Shown here: positions 10,083 through 20,299 of the stretch, piece after piece
Layout of the letters: every line of letters starts with the position of its first letter
Position numbering within the stretch: the stretch's first letter is position 1
Source: Gari tellinella
Taxonomy: Eukaryota > Mollusca > Bivalvia > Cardiida > Psammobiidae
NCBI GenBank assembly: GCA_922989275.2
Contig: OV277871.1
Location: 30,576,693 to 30,640,692 of the forward strand
Direction: 5' to 3'
DNA length: 64,000 nucleotides
Translations under genes and position numbers: made by a program
The notes under the pieces: generated by a model
What the model saw: only the letters and a program-made list of their open reading frames with translations
Database searches by the model: none
Told to the model about the DNA's origin: nothing

Positions 10083-10192
10083 TTGGACAGACAGGCCTGA
10101 GCAAACAGTGTAGACCATTTTCAGACTGCTACTGAAGGAGCATTCTGATCAGGGTCTACACTGTTTGCCATTCAGTTTGCTCCTTTGATAAA
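10083..10192. mobile_element. PalG core fragment
   Basis: GACAGACAGGCCTGAGCAAA then CAGTGTAGACC..CTGATCAGGGTCTACACTGT; same subtype as the copy at 1025. Confidence 0.65.
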
Positions 10193-10379
10193 CTACATGT
10201 ACTAGGTAAATATAGTAATTACTGTAGTTTAAATTTTATGATAATTACATAAGTAATACAGGGTGTCCCAATGTTAAGAATTTTAACTGTAGGTAAAATC
10301 ATCCAAGTTTTCCATGACACATATCAGAATTTTTGAAGAGAAAACTGTTTGAAATTTATTTTTTCCTTTTGAATGATAT

Positions 10380-10470
10380 TTTTCAAACAGTGTTGACCCT
10401 GATAAGAAGGCTCCTTAAGGTCCCATTTGATCAGGATCTGCACTGTTTGTTACACTTTTATTTTTGTGAA
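10380..10470. mobile_element. PalG core fragment
   Basis: CAAACAGTGTTGACCCTGAT and GATCAGGATCTGCACTGTTT arms around an AAGGCTCCTTAAGG centre. Confidence 0.6.
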
Positions 10471-10532
10471 TATCAGCATATTCACTTTATCATTTTTCGT
10501 AGGTTGATATGGACGTTTCAGCATGAACAATG

Positions 10533-10749
10533 TTAACGCCTTCACTGCCATGACATCATCAGTTTTAAATGATTGTTGTCTGCTTTTATTTCTCAAATTT
10601 TAAACTTTAAGTAGTTTGACTGAAGAAAATATGAAATTGAGTCTCAAACAGTTTTGATCCTTATCAGACGCCATGTTACATGGCGTCTGATCAGGATCCA
10701 AACTGTTGGCAAATAATCACTGTACTCAGGGTAAGGCAGTGAAGGGATC
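10533..10749 (-). mobile_element. PalD element (TTAA-type MITE)
   Basis: Family ends are TTAACCCCTTCACTGCC and complement. The core is CAAACAGTTTGGATCCTGAT.. and complement. The outer arm carries AGCAGACGACAATTG next to GATGACGTCA. Left TTAA 10533-10536 is intact; the right end (GGCAGTGAAGGGATCAA) is decayed. Confidence 0.8.
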
Positions 10750-11205
10750 AAGTTGATGCAATATTATAGATTTTGGATGAATGATAAAATTGCTATTTTT
10801 TATGTATAAAGTAAAGTAAAGTGTATATTTATGATGTATCCTATATTATGTACATATTGTTCAATATTTTAAGGTATTGTAAAGCATGCCTATAAGTGTA
10901 TATATATATATATATGAGTAGAAAATAAAAAAAATGATTATTTCAAATGTGTTCTTGAATTAAGTTTTCATTGCATCTCCCTCTTCTCTGAAAACCTGAA
11001 TTTAAAACCTTTTAAATCAGTTTTGATCCAGAGCAGAATCCAAAAATTATTTTTTCTTTCGACTAAATTACAACAAATTTAAAGAAGACCAGACCAATAG
11101 ATGTTTTACTGCTTTGCTTTTACATTGCTGTAAATCCTCTTAAAGTTACTGTATTCTGATACATGTAGTTTTTTTTAAAGCAGGATGAACAAAGTCAAAC
11201 GTGTA
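10750..11205. other. No gene; AT-rich with short (TA)n
   Basis: A TATATATATATATATATG run at about 10900-10916; nothing else recognised. Confidence 0.55.
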
Positions 11206-11442
11206 TTAAACCTTTACTCCATAGCCTGTTTCTAGTTTTGAAGACCGGTGACCACTTACAGCAGTTTGAAAAAAGCATAATGCGCCTTGAGGCACATTCT
11301 GCTAAACCCTCAACAGGAACGTATATTACAGCGTTCCTGGCTTCTGCCAGCTTTAGCTACCATCTGCTAGAAAGTACATATCCATGACTGTATCTATTTT
11401 CTTTTGTGAAGGAATAAGTTAAATGCATGTGTTAAAGGTTAA
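11206..11442 (+). mobile_element. PalA element with altered core
   Basis: TTAA on both sides. A foreign CAGGAACG..CGTTCCTG hairpin replaces part of the right core arm at about 11310-11345. Confidence 0.75.
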
Positions 11443-11469
11443 AAAAATTCCAAATTTTCAAGCGCGATC

Positions 11470-11686
11470 TTAACCCCTTCACTGCCTTACCCCGAGCACA
11501 ACCGTTTTTAGCAAACAGATTGGTTCCTGATCAGACGCCGCGAAACGCGGCGTCTGATCCGGATCCAAACTGTTTGATACTCATTTCAATATTTCTTCAG
11601 TCAAAATAGCAAAAAATAAAAGTTAAGAAATAAAAGCAGACGACAATTGTTTAAAATTGATGACGTCACGGCAGTGAAGGGCTTAA
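11470..11686 (+). mobile_element. PalD element
   Basis: TTAA 11470 to TTAA 11683. Core centre GACGCCGCGAAACGCGGCGTC is perfect apart from the loop. Includes the AGCAGACGACAATTG..GATGACGTCA arm. Confidence 0.87.
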
Positions 11687-11689
11687 GAG

Positions 11690-11830
11690 TCATAATGCAA
11701 ATAGTTTAGATCCAGATCAGACGCCTCGTAACGCCGCCTCTGATCTGGACCTTTACTGTTTGACACCCATATCAATGTTTCCTAAGCAAAAACACATGAA
11801 ACGCCAAATTTTATAAGTACGTAAGAGCAG
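11690..11830. mobile_element. PalD-type core fragment
   Basis: AATAGTTTAGATCCAGATCAG with partner CTGATCTGGACC..ACTGTTTGACAC; no complete ends. Confidence 0.6.
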
Positions 11831-12026
11831 AAATCCGAAGAAGGCAAAACAAACCTCGGTAAGTCCGGAGTAATTAAGAAAAATCCGAAAATTTCGGAGA
11901 AATGACAGCCCCCTACAATGTCACACAACTTGTATATATCAAATAAATGTAAAGCAGGGAAGTAACCGTTCTAAAGCCATATGCAAAAACATTTGAGTTA
12001 GCTCACATGAACTTGTATAAATTATA

Positions 12027-12313
12027 CAGTGCCCCCTCCCTACAACGGCCCTCCAAACAACGATTCCCTCTTCACAATAAAACTTGCAGCTGTTCCGCAA
12101 ACAAGACAAATATGACGTACGCTTTCCCTGCTGCACTATCGTCTGCTTAATTAGTGGACATTTTGACAGAATAAATAGAATGACGCGTCTGATCTCGATA
12201 CAAGCTGTTTGCAAGTGTAGCCCAATTCTTACGTTTCCCACCTTATAACAGATCCCTCCAAACAACACACATGGTCCTTATCTCTCATTGGGTGTTGTAG
12301 AGAGGGAGCAATG
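12027..12313. mobile_element. PalE element
   Basis: Left end CAGTGCCCCCTCCCTACAAC; right end GTTGTAGAGAGGGAGCAATG, flanked by TA. Core reduced to TGATCTCGATACAAGCTGTT. Confidence 0.75.
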
Positions 12314-12390
12314 TAGCACGTTCGCCTTTTCACCTCGCTGCATGATTGATTCATTGAAACAAAAAAATCATTTTCAGCTCACCTGGCACG

Positions 12391-12623
12391 TTAACCCATT
12401 TGTGCCCACGATCCCATATTTGGAACATACGCAAACAGTGTAGACTCTGATCAGACGTCGCATAGATTAAAATTTAAATTCTAGGTATTTAGACTTAAGC
12501 AATATAAAACTGAGTGTCAAATAGTTGGGATCCTGACCAGACGCCGCGTTACGCGGCGTCTGATCAGGATCCAAACTGTTTTCAAATAAATATTTTACTC
12601 TGAGTGAGGCAATGAAAGGGCTT
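12391..12623. mobile_element. PalD element
   Basis: TTAA at 12391. Core with GACGCCGCGTTACGCGGCGTC centre at about 12540-12560. Preceded directly by AGCTCACCTGGCACG, matching the start of the repeat at 54003. Confidence 0.75.
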
Positions 12624-13172
12624 GTGCGTTTGCAAATGCTATCGTAGTGGTCCTTGGCTCTTTATCTCGAACTCGTTTAACTCGAACTATCCGATATGTC
12701 GACGTATGAACTTCATTATATCATGCTCGGTTATGTCGAACATACCCGTTTTTCAAAGTTAAAACATACAGTAAAATGATGTAACGAAGTGTTGATGTAA
12801 CGAATGGAACCAGACAGTCTAAATGACTTCGTTATAAACGAACTGCGCTGTAAATACAAACCGTTTATCTGTCTACATGATACCACATGTGTTTCAATGG
12901 TGACAATGAAACAGGTTAATAGTTTTGTTACCTTTACGAAGACGTTATTCTTTGCAATTAAACTCATTTGCACATTGGAGAAGTAATTCTTACCTGCTTA
13001 AACGCAAACGAAACACATCGCAATAAATCGTAGAAAAATACAATTTTAAACAACTCTGACTATACATATTTGTCTGTGTAGATCAGGATCCAAACTGTTT
13101 GCAATGAAAATAATAGTTTCTACCTAAACGCGTTTATTTGAAAATAATAACGTTTTTTCTTCTGCACTATAA
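12600..13172. repeat. Duplicated block, copy 1
   Basis: Shares with 13357-13890, in the same order: GTGCGTTTGCAAATGC; AGACAGTCTAAA.GACTTCGT; CACATGTGTTTCAA.GGTGAC; and a PalC-like right part ending near ACTATAAGG. Diverged by eye to roughly 75-80%. Confidence 0.75.
12971..13171. mobile_element. PalC-like element
   Basis: TTGGAGAAGTAATTCTTACC start, AAACGCAAACG arm, half core GATCAGGATCCAAACTGTTT, ACGCGTTTATT..AATAACG end. Confidence 0.6.
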
Positions 13173-13202
13173 GGATCACTGCAATTGAACAATTCAGTCT
13201 CA

Positions 13203-13344
13203 GAGGTTATAAAGCTTTTGACATGAGTCTAAACTCGTTTCCAAGAATTTGATTGGTCAGATTTGAGCCTAGGCTCAAATCTGACCAATCAAATGCTTGG
13301 GAACACACTCAGACTCAACTAAAACGCTTTATAACCTCGGAGCC
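13203..13344. mobile_element. PalJ element
   Basis: GAGGTTATAAAGC to GCTTTATAACCTCGG. Inner arms ATTTGATTGGTCAGATTTGA and complement are perfect. Confidence 0.8.
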
Positions 13345-13356
13345 AGATCAAGCTCC

Positions 13357-13890
13357 AATCGGAGTGAGGCAATGAAGGGACTGGTGCGTTTGCAAATGCC
13401 AGCGTATAGTGGACCTAGGGCTCAAGATAACGTACAATAAAATGAACCTGATGTAACGAAGTTTGGATATAACGAATGAAATCAGACAGTCTAAAGGACT
13501 TCGTAATAAACGAACTTCGCTGTAAATACTAAACATTTGGCAGCCTATCACATGTGTTTCAACGGTGACAATGGAACAGGTTAACACCTTTATTACAGTT
13601 AACGAAGACTCTTGACGTTATTCTTTCCCAATAAACCCATTTGTACACTGGAGAAGACATAATTCTAACCTGATTAAACGCACACGAATCGCATCGCAAT
13701 AAAACGTAGAAAACGACCATGTTCGACTACTCTGACTATTCAGGTTAATCTGTTATGCAAACAGTTTGAAGCTTGATCAGACGCCGGGTAACCCGGCGTC
13801 TGATCAGGCTTAAAACTGTTTGCAATGGAATTAATAGTTTTAGCGTAAACGAGTTTATTGGGAAAGAATAACGTATTTTCTTCTGTACTA
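13357..13890. repeat. Duplicated block, copy 2
   Basis: Second copy of the 12600-13172 block. It keeps the full core palindrome (GACGCCGGGTAACCCGGCGTC near 13790) that copy 1 has lost. Confidence 0.75.
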
Positions 13891-13894
13891 TAAG

Positions 13895-14264
13895 GGTCAC
13901 TGCCATTGCAGACGTCAGATCAGGCTCCAAACTGTTTGATCAGATCAGATAAATATAGATATAACATTTAAAATAAAGACAAAAACAACAAACAAAACAA
14001 AACATTGTCATTTTTAACACTTCATAAAATTGCACTTAATTTGAATCATACTGTATAGATCTAGATTTGCTACTGTGCGAACTCTAATAATCAAATTTGC
14101 TTTAGGCTGTCAACGATCTTTCACACAACCAGTTTTAAAACAGACGCGGCGTCAATTATGTCGAGATTCATCGGTGATCCCTGACGGCCACTCTTCCAGC
14201 ACTAGTATCAGACAAATCAGAACCCATAACGGTAATAAGAAAGTAAGCACTTAAACGTATGGTA
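13895..14264. other. Fragments only
   Basis: A half PalC core (CAGGCTCCAAACTGTTTG at 13921-13938), then an A-rich tract and unique-looking sequence; no gene seen. Confidence 0.5.
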
Positions 14265-14494
14265 CAGTGGACAAGATGTCATGTTTCCGTTTAAACGCAA
14301 ATGAAATGCAAACGCAATTTTAATAGAAAAATACTTTTATAGAAACACACCAAACACCCCATAGTTTGGAGCCTGATAACCGGATTAACCGGGTAACCGT
14401 AGTCTGATCTGACTCCAAAATATTTGCGGCGGACATCATCATTGTTTTAGCATAAACGCGTTTATTGGGAACTTGTATAACGTCTTCTCCACTG
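14265..14494 (+). mobile_element. PalC element, decayed
   Basis: CAGTGGACAAGATGTC to CGTCTTCTCCACTG, with CGTTTAAACGCAAA and ACGCGTTTATTGGGA arms; core mutated to GGATTAACCGGGTAACC. Confidence 0.72.
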
Positions 14495-14594
14495 CGAGTG
14501 ACAGAATACTGGTGATCGTCAACAGGAATAGTCACTATGCATGGCTATATATTAGCATATAGCTTTTGGAAGACGGCTTTAAGCTTTTAACCCA

Positions 14595-14825
14595 TTAACC
14601 CATTACCCCATAAATACGCATTTTTACGCCTCTTATTTATCCCTCCACAGAAGAGTTACAAATATTTAACATTAGAAATTATTTATATATTGTAGCAGCT
14701 GGTAGCTTAAAGTTGGCTGAAAGTAAAGCAGAATGTGCATTAAGGCACATTCTGCTTTACTTTCAACCTGCTTTAAGGGGTCACCTTTCTTCAAAACTAG
14801 AAACAGACTATGGGTAATGGGTTAA
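14595..14825 (-). mobile_element. PalA element
   Basis: TTAA 14595 and TTAA 14822, with core palindrome around 14735. Confidence 0.85.
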
Positions 14826-14849
14826 GCCATCTACCAAAAGATTTAGCTG

Positions 14850-15092
14850 TTAACCCACGCAGCATAAGCGAAGAGTATACTCGTCATTTACAGATAATGT
14901 GTAATTGATATAAACACTTGTCTTACGCAAGCAGTGTAGAGCCAGCTCAGTGGGTTCCTAAAATAACCATGTGATTAGTGTTTGTCAGTATGCAGTTTAT
15001 TCTTTTTATCAGCTGTAAATATTTAAAAATGAACTTGACTAAACTGGAACCTTGAATCGCCCATTTCAAGTGTCAGGGGTGATTGAGTGATA
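14850..15092 (+). mobile_element. PalG element overlapping the env-like stop codon
   Basis: TTAA 14850, GAAGAGTATACTCGTCATTT left segment, decayed core, right end ACTGGAACCTTGAATCGCCC then CATTTCAAGTGTCAGGGG. The last codons of the neighbouring ORF lie in this right end. Confidence 0.65.
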
Positions 15093-17021
15093 TGTATTGT
15101 CAGTATCTAACACCTCTGTTGTTGCTACATGTATATAACGACTCTGACGAACCACTGACGGCATCGATTTAGATCTTGGCATACTTGCGTATGCTACCTG
15201 TAATGTCACATCGGAACGAAAGTCACACCAACACTTTTGATGTTTTGTAGATGAAACTGTTTTTAAAACACTCATCAGTCTATGGATTTTGGCATATATT
15301 ATTAAACCGGAAGTAGCAATACTAATTGAGAGCCCTACTGCTATAACAGCTAATACCAAGGCTATCATAGAGGTGTCGTTTAGACAATGACCTAATTCGT
15401 TGACAACCTTGGCTATTATATGATCAGTGTCTTGATCATGAACAACTGGATTTCTAAATAAATGTTGAAAAGTATAGGATGGCTTCATTGATACATTCAA
15501 AGGCTCTGGAAGTGAACTGTTAGCTGTGATTGACGGGTAGGAATCTTTACCGAAATATTTTTGCAGTAAAATGTTGTTAACTGGGTATGTTATTGAAATT
15601 GGTCTTTCGTGTTTATAGCAATCTGCTAACCTCTCTGGAATGAAAGAAATCGACGACTTAATTGAACAAGAACAAGGGAGATAAACGATACAGTACTGGC
15701 AAGTTATCACCCTTGAAATGCCAGATGTACAATTAATGATTGCATGTGATATATTTGTTAGAAGAATGTGACTCGGATCTAGCGACAAGATATTTGGTAT
15801 GATGGTTTGTGGCATATATCGGAAATTACAACAATCGTAAATTCTTCTCTTGTCACCAGAAAGTAAGGCTACTGCACAATTATTGCTATTGGCATGTATT
15901 ATTGGAATGTTTAAATGACAATGGATAAAACTGTGATCATTGTCGCACTCCTGTATGTTAACAGAACTGAATGTAGCATAACTATCTCTAAATCTGCCCG
16001 AGGAAACGGCTATACAATCTGGTAGTCCTATAATGGATGTGCCATCACGATTTGAGGGGCTTACAGGAACGGGGAAAGATGCAAGCCTGAAAAGTTGAAA
16101 CGGCTGACTTAGAGGTGAAACAGGGAAGCGAAGAGTTAGGAGGACCTTTGTGTTACTGCGGTGTATGACATAATGGGCATGTTTGTAGTAGTAAGATGGT
16201 GCCATGTGTATCAGATGCCATGATGGTTTTTGCTGAGAAACACTCCTCGCAACTTTTTGAATAACATTTTTTAAATGTTCTTGATCAATAAGCTGCGGGG
16301 TCAGATCACCATGGCCAAGGGAAATGAATCCGTTGTACAAATTATTAAACGCCGACCTAACTGTCATGTGGTACTCGAACTGATCGACCAGAATGGTTAG
16401 AAACCAAGAATGGAGTGTTTGAACATTTGTTATGTTCTTCTCTATTTGTGTTGTTATTTCTTTAAGAATTTTATGGTTATCTTCTATATTTTCCATCGCG
16501 GCATTAATGCGATTGTTTGACGCTCTCATAAATGATGAAAATGACTTTGTTCCATGATTAAACTCTCCTTGTAACTTTCTGGACTTTCTATCTACTTCCT
16601 TGATATGCGATGCAAGCTTCTTGACAAATTCCCTAGATCGTGCACGACCAATCGCTTTCTTAGAAGAGCGAAAGAAAGATGGCAGAATAGTGCGTGGCGA
16701 TCTTGATGGTGCTTTATCCATAACAGTACTGTCAGTTAGTAGTTCCAGAATTCCAACAGATGTTTGATTTGCAATTCTTATCGTTTCCCTTTGCATGGCT
16801 GATAGCTTTTTCAGTACCTTAGTATACCGTGGACATGTACATTTGTAGATGTGATGTTTAAGGGCAGCTGATGGCAACGTTTCTATGACGACCGTGTGTG
16901 TCCAGAAATCAGCCGTGCTGTACAAAGGCGGGAGTTCTTCCAATATCACACCATAGTTGACTAAATGTCGACTCTCCAATTTTGTCACCGAACACACGAA
17001 CACCATTAATAGCACACGCAT
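15066..17021 (-). CDS. Envelope-like glycoprotein ORF (gypsy/errantivirus-type env relative), intact
   Basis: Intact 651-codon ORF. The first ATG (17021) is used; an in-frame TGA lies 13 codons upstream. Residues 1-17 look like a signal peptide (MRVLLMVFVCSV). Then come CTCP near 62, a basic Arg/Lys-rich stretch at about 105-150 (includes RARSR), a helical coiled-coil-like part at about 165-205, and a Cys cluster (431, 441, 444, 450, 452, 468; contains PCSCS). N-X-S/T sites occur near 85, 196, 423, 430, 501, 509 and 548. One transmembrane helix spans about 552-576, with a ~75-residue tail. This layout fits class I / F-type retroelement envelope proteins of invertebrates; the assignment is by architecture, not alignment. 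No gag, protease, RT or integrase ORF or LTR was recognised nearby, so it may be a captured or solo env gene. A repetitive 64-68 bp array sits at its 5' end and a PalG element at its 3' end. Confidence 0.72.
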   Translation of the reverse strand: MRVLLMVFVCSVTKLESRHLVNYGVILEELPPLYSTADFWTHTVVIETLPSAALKHHIYKCTCPRYTKVLKKLSAMQRETIRIANQTSVGILELLTDSTVMDKAPSRSPRTILPSFFRSSKKAIGRARSREFVKKLASHIKEVDRKSRKLQGEFNHGTKSFSSFMRASNNRINAAMENIEDNHKILKEITTQIEKNITNVQTLHSWFLTILVDQFEYHMTVRSAFNNLYNGFISLGHGDLTPQLIDQEHLKNVIQKVARSVSQQKPSWHLIHMAPSYYYKHAHYVIHRSNTKVLLTLRFPVSPLSQPFQLFRLASFPVPVSPSNRDGTSIIGLPDCIAVSSGRFRDSYATFSSVNIQECDNDHSFIHCHLNIPIIHANSNNCAVALLSGDKRRIYDCCNFRYMPQTIIPNILSLDPSHILLTNISHAIINCTSGISRVITCQYCIVYLPCSCSIKSSISFIPERLADCYKHERPISITYPVNNILLQKYFGKDSYPSITANSSLPEPLNVSMKPSYTFQHLFRNPVVHDQDTDHIIAKVVNELGHCLNDTSMIALVLAVIAVGLSISIATSGLIIYAKIHRLMSVLKTVSSTKHQKCWCDFRSDVTLQVAYASMPRSKSMPSVVRQSRYIHVATTEVLDTDNTYHSITPDT

Positions 17022-17268
17022 GGCAGCCAAATGGATAAATGCTGAAATAAAATGGAAACATCAGAACACCATAAATAACACGCGAATGACAGTCAAATGT
17101 ATATAAATGATGAAAAAAAGGAATGATAAACTCCATAAATAAAACACTTATGACAGCTACGGCAAACGAATAAATGCTGATATAAAATTGAAACAGAAAC
17201 ACTATAAATAAACACGCATGGCAGCCTATAATGGATAAATGCTGAAATAAAATGAACACATGAACACT
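17015..17268 (-). repeat. Tandem array, four 64-68 bp units at the env-like start codon
   Basis: Units begin at about 17015 (CACGCATGGCAGCC), 17079 (CACGCGAATGACAG), 17145 (CACTTATGACAGC) and 17213 (CACGCATGGCAGCC). Each shares AAATG(C/A)TGA.ATAAAA. On the minus strand they repeat GCCATGCGTG, the start-codon context, and a TTATTTCAG acceptor-like motif. Confidence 0.8.
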
Positions 17269-17546
17269 AGAAATTTACAAGGAAACCTCAATAAAGAACC
17301 ATGATGATATTTAACGATTTTGTTATCATTTTGACGGAAATACCCGTCTAACACAGTCTTTTATATTTATTTGATTTGAAATTTTAAACTTATTTAATTT
17401 AAAAACATTGACACGAATGTCCAATAGTTTGGATTAAGATTAGACTCCGCGTATCGCGGCTTCTAGTCTGGAAATGCTTACATATGTTAGTGTTATAGAG
17501 CCTTGCAGCGAAAGTGCAGAACAAAAGCATTAAACAGATATGTATG
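17269..17546. other. AT-rich spacer with a core remnant
   Basis: AATAGTTTGGATTAAGATTAG with a CCGCGTATCGCGG centre at 17423-17475 is a decayed PalD-type core. No LTR or gag-pol signal seen upstream of the env-like ORF. Confidence 0.55.
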
Positions 17547-17718
17547 CAGTAGAGAAAACGTTATTTTATCCCTTATAATCCTGACTATTCATTTTATTCT
17601 GAGCGGTAAACAGTTTGGAGCATGATCATTAGCCGGAACTGACTCCAAACTGTTTGCAATTATAAAATTGATTTAGCGTAAACGCGTTTATTGGGAAAGA
17701 ATAACGTCTTCTCCACTG
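17547..17718 (+). mobile_element. PalC element with deletions
   Basis: CAGTAGAGAAAACGTTATTT to AATAACGTCTTCTCCACTG; internal arm and core centre deleted. Confidence 0.75.
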
Positions 17719-17780
17719 TATAACTAACATTTGCCACCTTTTAGTAACCAATGTACACAGCTTTCACTCTGTACATGTAT

Positions 17781-18724
17781 ATTACGAGGGTGTTTTATAA
17801 TTAATGCAACTTGTTCTGTAACTTCGATATTATAAGTGTGATATGCATATGTGACATATCGTTGGAAAGGGCAATTTCTCACCTACACGATGGTATAATG
17901 CACGATTATATAGCATTACTCTATAAATCACAATACTAACCTAAATGACCCCTTCTCAAGGGCACTAGAACTTAGCACGTTTTAGGTTTTATTTTTTGAT
18001 CTAATAAGTTTTCAAAAAGTAAAATTTCTAAATCTTTTTTTTTGAAATATATCAATGTGTGTCAGAATTTTAATGTAAATACAATTTCATAACAATTAGA
18101 ATGGTCAACTGTCTTAAATCTCAATTTTTCAAAAATAAAATTTCTTATTTTGCTAATGAAAAACGTTGACATGAATTTTCGAACGCTATAAAAATCTCCT
18201 TGGTCAGTGTATCATATTTTTATTTTTAAAACATGATCATCTACATCAAAAAAAGCTTCAATTATAGCCTGTTTTAATGTAACAAAATGTGGTTTACCTT
18301 TCAATAAATACCCTTGAACATATCAGCAGTGTAATTTTCTAAGATATTTACAGCACGAGCTTTATTTTTGTCATCTTATTAAATAATGTAATTCTTAACC
18401 ATGTAGTATGTGCATAATTGTCTGATTATATTTGACCGAAAGTTTCGTTAAATCATTCCAAATAATAAAGTCGTTATAATTTTTTTAGTATCATCAGTTG
18501 CTCGAAAACTTACCTCTAAAATACACAAAAAAATGGTCAAGTGCCCTAGACTTGGGGTCATTTCAGTTCGTGTTGTGACTTATCTAGTCATGTGATCTTA
18601 CCGTGTCTTATGCCATTGTGTAGAAGAAGAATTGTTCTTTCGAATGATATATAACACATGCATTTTGCACTTATTACATTAAAGTTGTTGATAAAATTGC
18701 ATTACTTATGAAACACACCTCGTA
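17781..18724. mobile_element. Mariner-like non-autonomous element (~0.94 kb)
   Basis: Inverted ends: left TACGAGGGTGTTTTATAATT then AATGCAA; right TTGCATTACTTATGAAACAC then ACCTCGTA. Read as CGAGG(T/G)GTGTTTYATAA ends with TA on each side, they resemble mariner-family termini. No ORF above 60 codons lies inside, so it would need a transposase in trans. Interior is AT-rich and unlike the Pal families. Confidence 0.7.
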
Positions 18725-18799
18725 TTAACACATTCATTCCTGAAACTTTTAATGGACAATCGCAATTTTCAATAAAGTCTAGTCCATGTTTGACTGTTT

Positions 18800-18942
18800 A
18801 GGGCTTTTGGGGTGTTTCTTTACTCTCAGATCGTTATCAAGAATTTGATTTGCCAGATTTGAGCTTTTGCTCAAATCTGACCGATAAAGTGCTTGAGAAC
18901 GATCCCAGCCTCAACTCAAAACGCTTTATAACTTTGGAACCT
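18800..18942. mobile_element. PalJ element
   Basis: GAATTTGATTTGCCAGATTT then GAGCTTTTGCTC loop and CAAATCTGACCGATAAAGTG; ends AACGCTTTATAACTTTGG. Confidence 0.7.
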
Positions 18943-19131
18943 CTGATCAATGGGCTAAATATCCATATTCTCAAACTAGTACTCACAGTTTGATTGGTGT
19001 GGTGTAAATGTACCCCGTGTTATCCTAAACAGTATTCCCCGTATATGCAATTATCCCCTTCATCAACCGTTGTCGTCCGTAAACAATTGTCGTCTTCAAC
19101 AATCTAACAGTTGATTTATTTATACAGTGTA
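18943..19131. other. No recognised feature
   Basis: Contains a TTGTCGTC motif like that of PalD outer arms near 19067 and 19087; otherwise unrecognised. Confidence 0.45.
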
Positions 19132-19301
19132 CAGTGAAGTTCGCTTCTAATATCGAAGTCCTCGTGTTTCTTTTGTAATGTCCAAGTTTCGTTATATCAG
19201 CCAAAGTTTACTATACGTTGACTAGAGATGGGGAATTAATTTTTGATTTGTTATATCCAACATTTCGTTATATCCAATATCATTATAAACGAGTTTCACT
19301 G
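19132..19301. mobile_element. PalS element (ATATCGAA/CGTTATA type)
   Basis: CAGTGAAGTTCGCTTCTAAT left and ATTATAAACGAGTTTCACTG right, TA flanks, ~170 bp. Fragments of the same type lie at 12769-12852 and 13430-13520. Confidence 0.65.
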
Positions 19302-19581
19302 TATTAATGATTTTCTTTCCGACGATATCATCACACTGTAAAACAGTAGAGATCCAGATTAGACGCCTTGTTATGGTATATTCGCATGTAGCGTCTGTTA
19401 TCCGTCTGCCTGGTTTTGATAATGTCAGTTATTTGATTTTATTACATTTTCCATTCACTCGGACACGTCTTTCACTAAAAAATAATATTTAAAAATCAAT
19501 TATTTAAAAAATTATTCGCAGATGTGAACTGGAATAGTGCTAACTAACGCGCTTCCGTATAGAGCTATCAAAGTACCAGTA

Positions 19582-19763
19582 TCAAACCATTCGCTGCCTT
19601 ACCTCGAGTACAATGGTTATATGCAAACAGTTTGGATACTGACAAGACGCCGCGAAACGTGGAGTCTGATCAGGATCCAAACTGTTTGACACTCATTACG
19701 ATAATCCTAAAACTATAATTTTGAGAAATAAAAGTAGACGACTTCATAGAAGCGAAGGGGTTA
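19582..19763 (+). mobile_element. PalD element
   Basis: CATTCGCTGCCTTACCTCGAG start; core CAGTTTGGATACTGACAAGA and partner; ends AGCGAAGGGGTTA. Confidence 0.75.
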
Positions 19764-19795
19764 TATATTCACTGTCATAATAATATCGTTATGCA

Positions 19796-20008
19796 TTAAC
19801 CATTCACTGCCTTACCCCGAGTACATACAATAATTGTCTGCCGAACAGTTTGGATCATGATCAGACGCCGCGAAACGCGGCGTCTGATCACGTTCCAAGC
19901 TGTTTTGCACCCATTTTAATATTTCTTTACTCCTAATACCTAAAATTTAAATTTAAGACAGAAGACAATTGATTAAAATTGTTGACGTCATGACAGTGAA
20001 GGGGTTAA
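19796..20008 (+). mobile_element. PalD element
   Basis: TTAA 19796 to TTAA 20005; perfect centre GACGCCGCGAAACGCGGCGTC; arm GACAATTG and TTGACGTCATGACAGTGAAG. Confidence 0.87.
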
Positions 20009-20299
20009 AATGCGTACCTCTGGTTTTGATAATGTTCATTACCTGGTGTATTTATTGGCTTAATCCTGACTTGCAGTGCTTATATTAATCTTGTAAAAAT
20101 GAATCAGCCGTTCGTATACATTCATAGACTGATTGTAAGTCATTTCTGACAATATGTAATTAAGATATTGTTTTTACTCCGCCTATTAACTACTATACTG
20201 ATAAGCTATTTCTGCTTTAAAATTGTCGTCTGCTTTATTCTCCAATCAGATTTGAGTCCCTTTATCGAAGGAAAAAAGCGATAAGAGCATCAAAAGTGT
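20009..20299. other. No recognised feature
   Basis: AT-rich; AAATTGTCGTCTGCTT at about 20220-20236 is a PalD/PalE outer-arm fragment. Confidence 0.45.

Noticed and set aside
12374..12390. AGCTCACCTGGCACG immediately before a PalD, suggesting insertion into the ~1 kb repeat
   Set aside because: The rest of that repeat does not resume after PalD, so only a short fragment can be claimed.
16909..17259. 116-codon minus-strand ORF overlapping the env-like start
   Set aside because: Runs through the tandem array in another frame; hydrophobic look comes from the AT-rich units.
17269..19131. gag-pol of the env-like element
   Set aside because: No reverse transcriptase, protease or integrase motif found upstream of the env-like ORF on its strand; the space is occupied by PalC and a mariner-like element.
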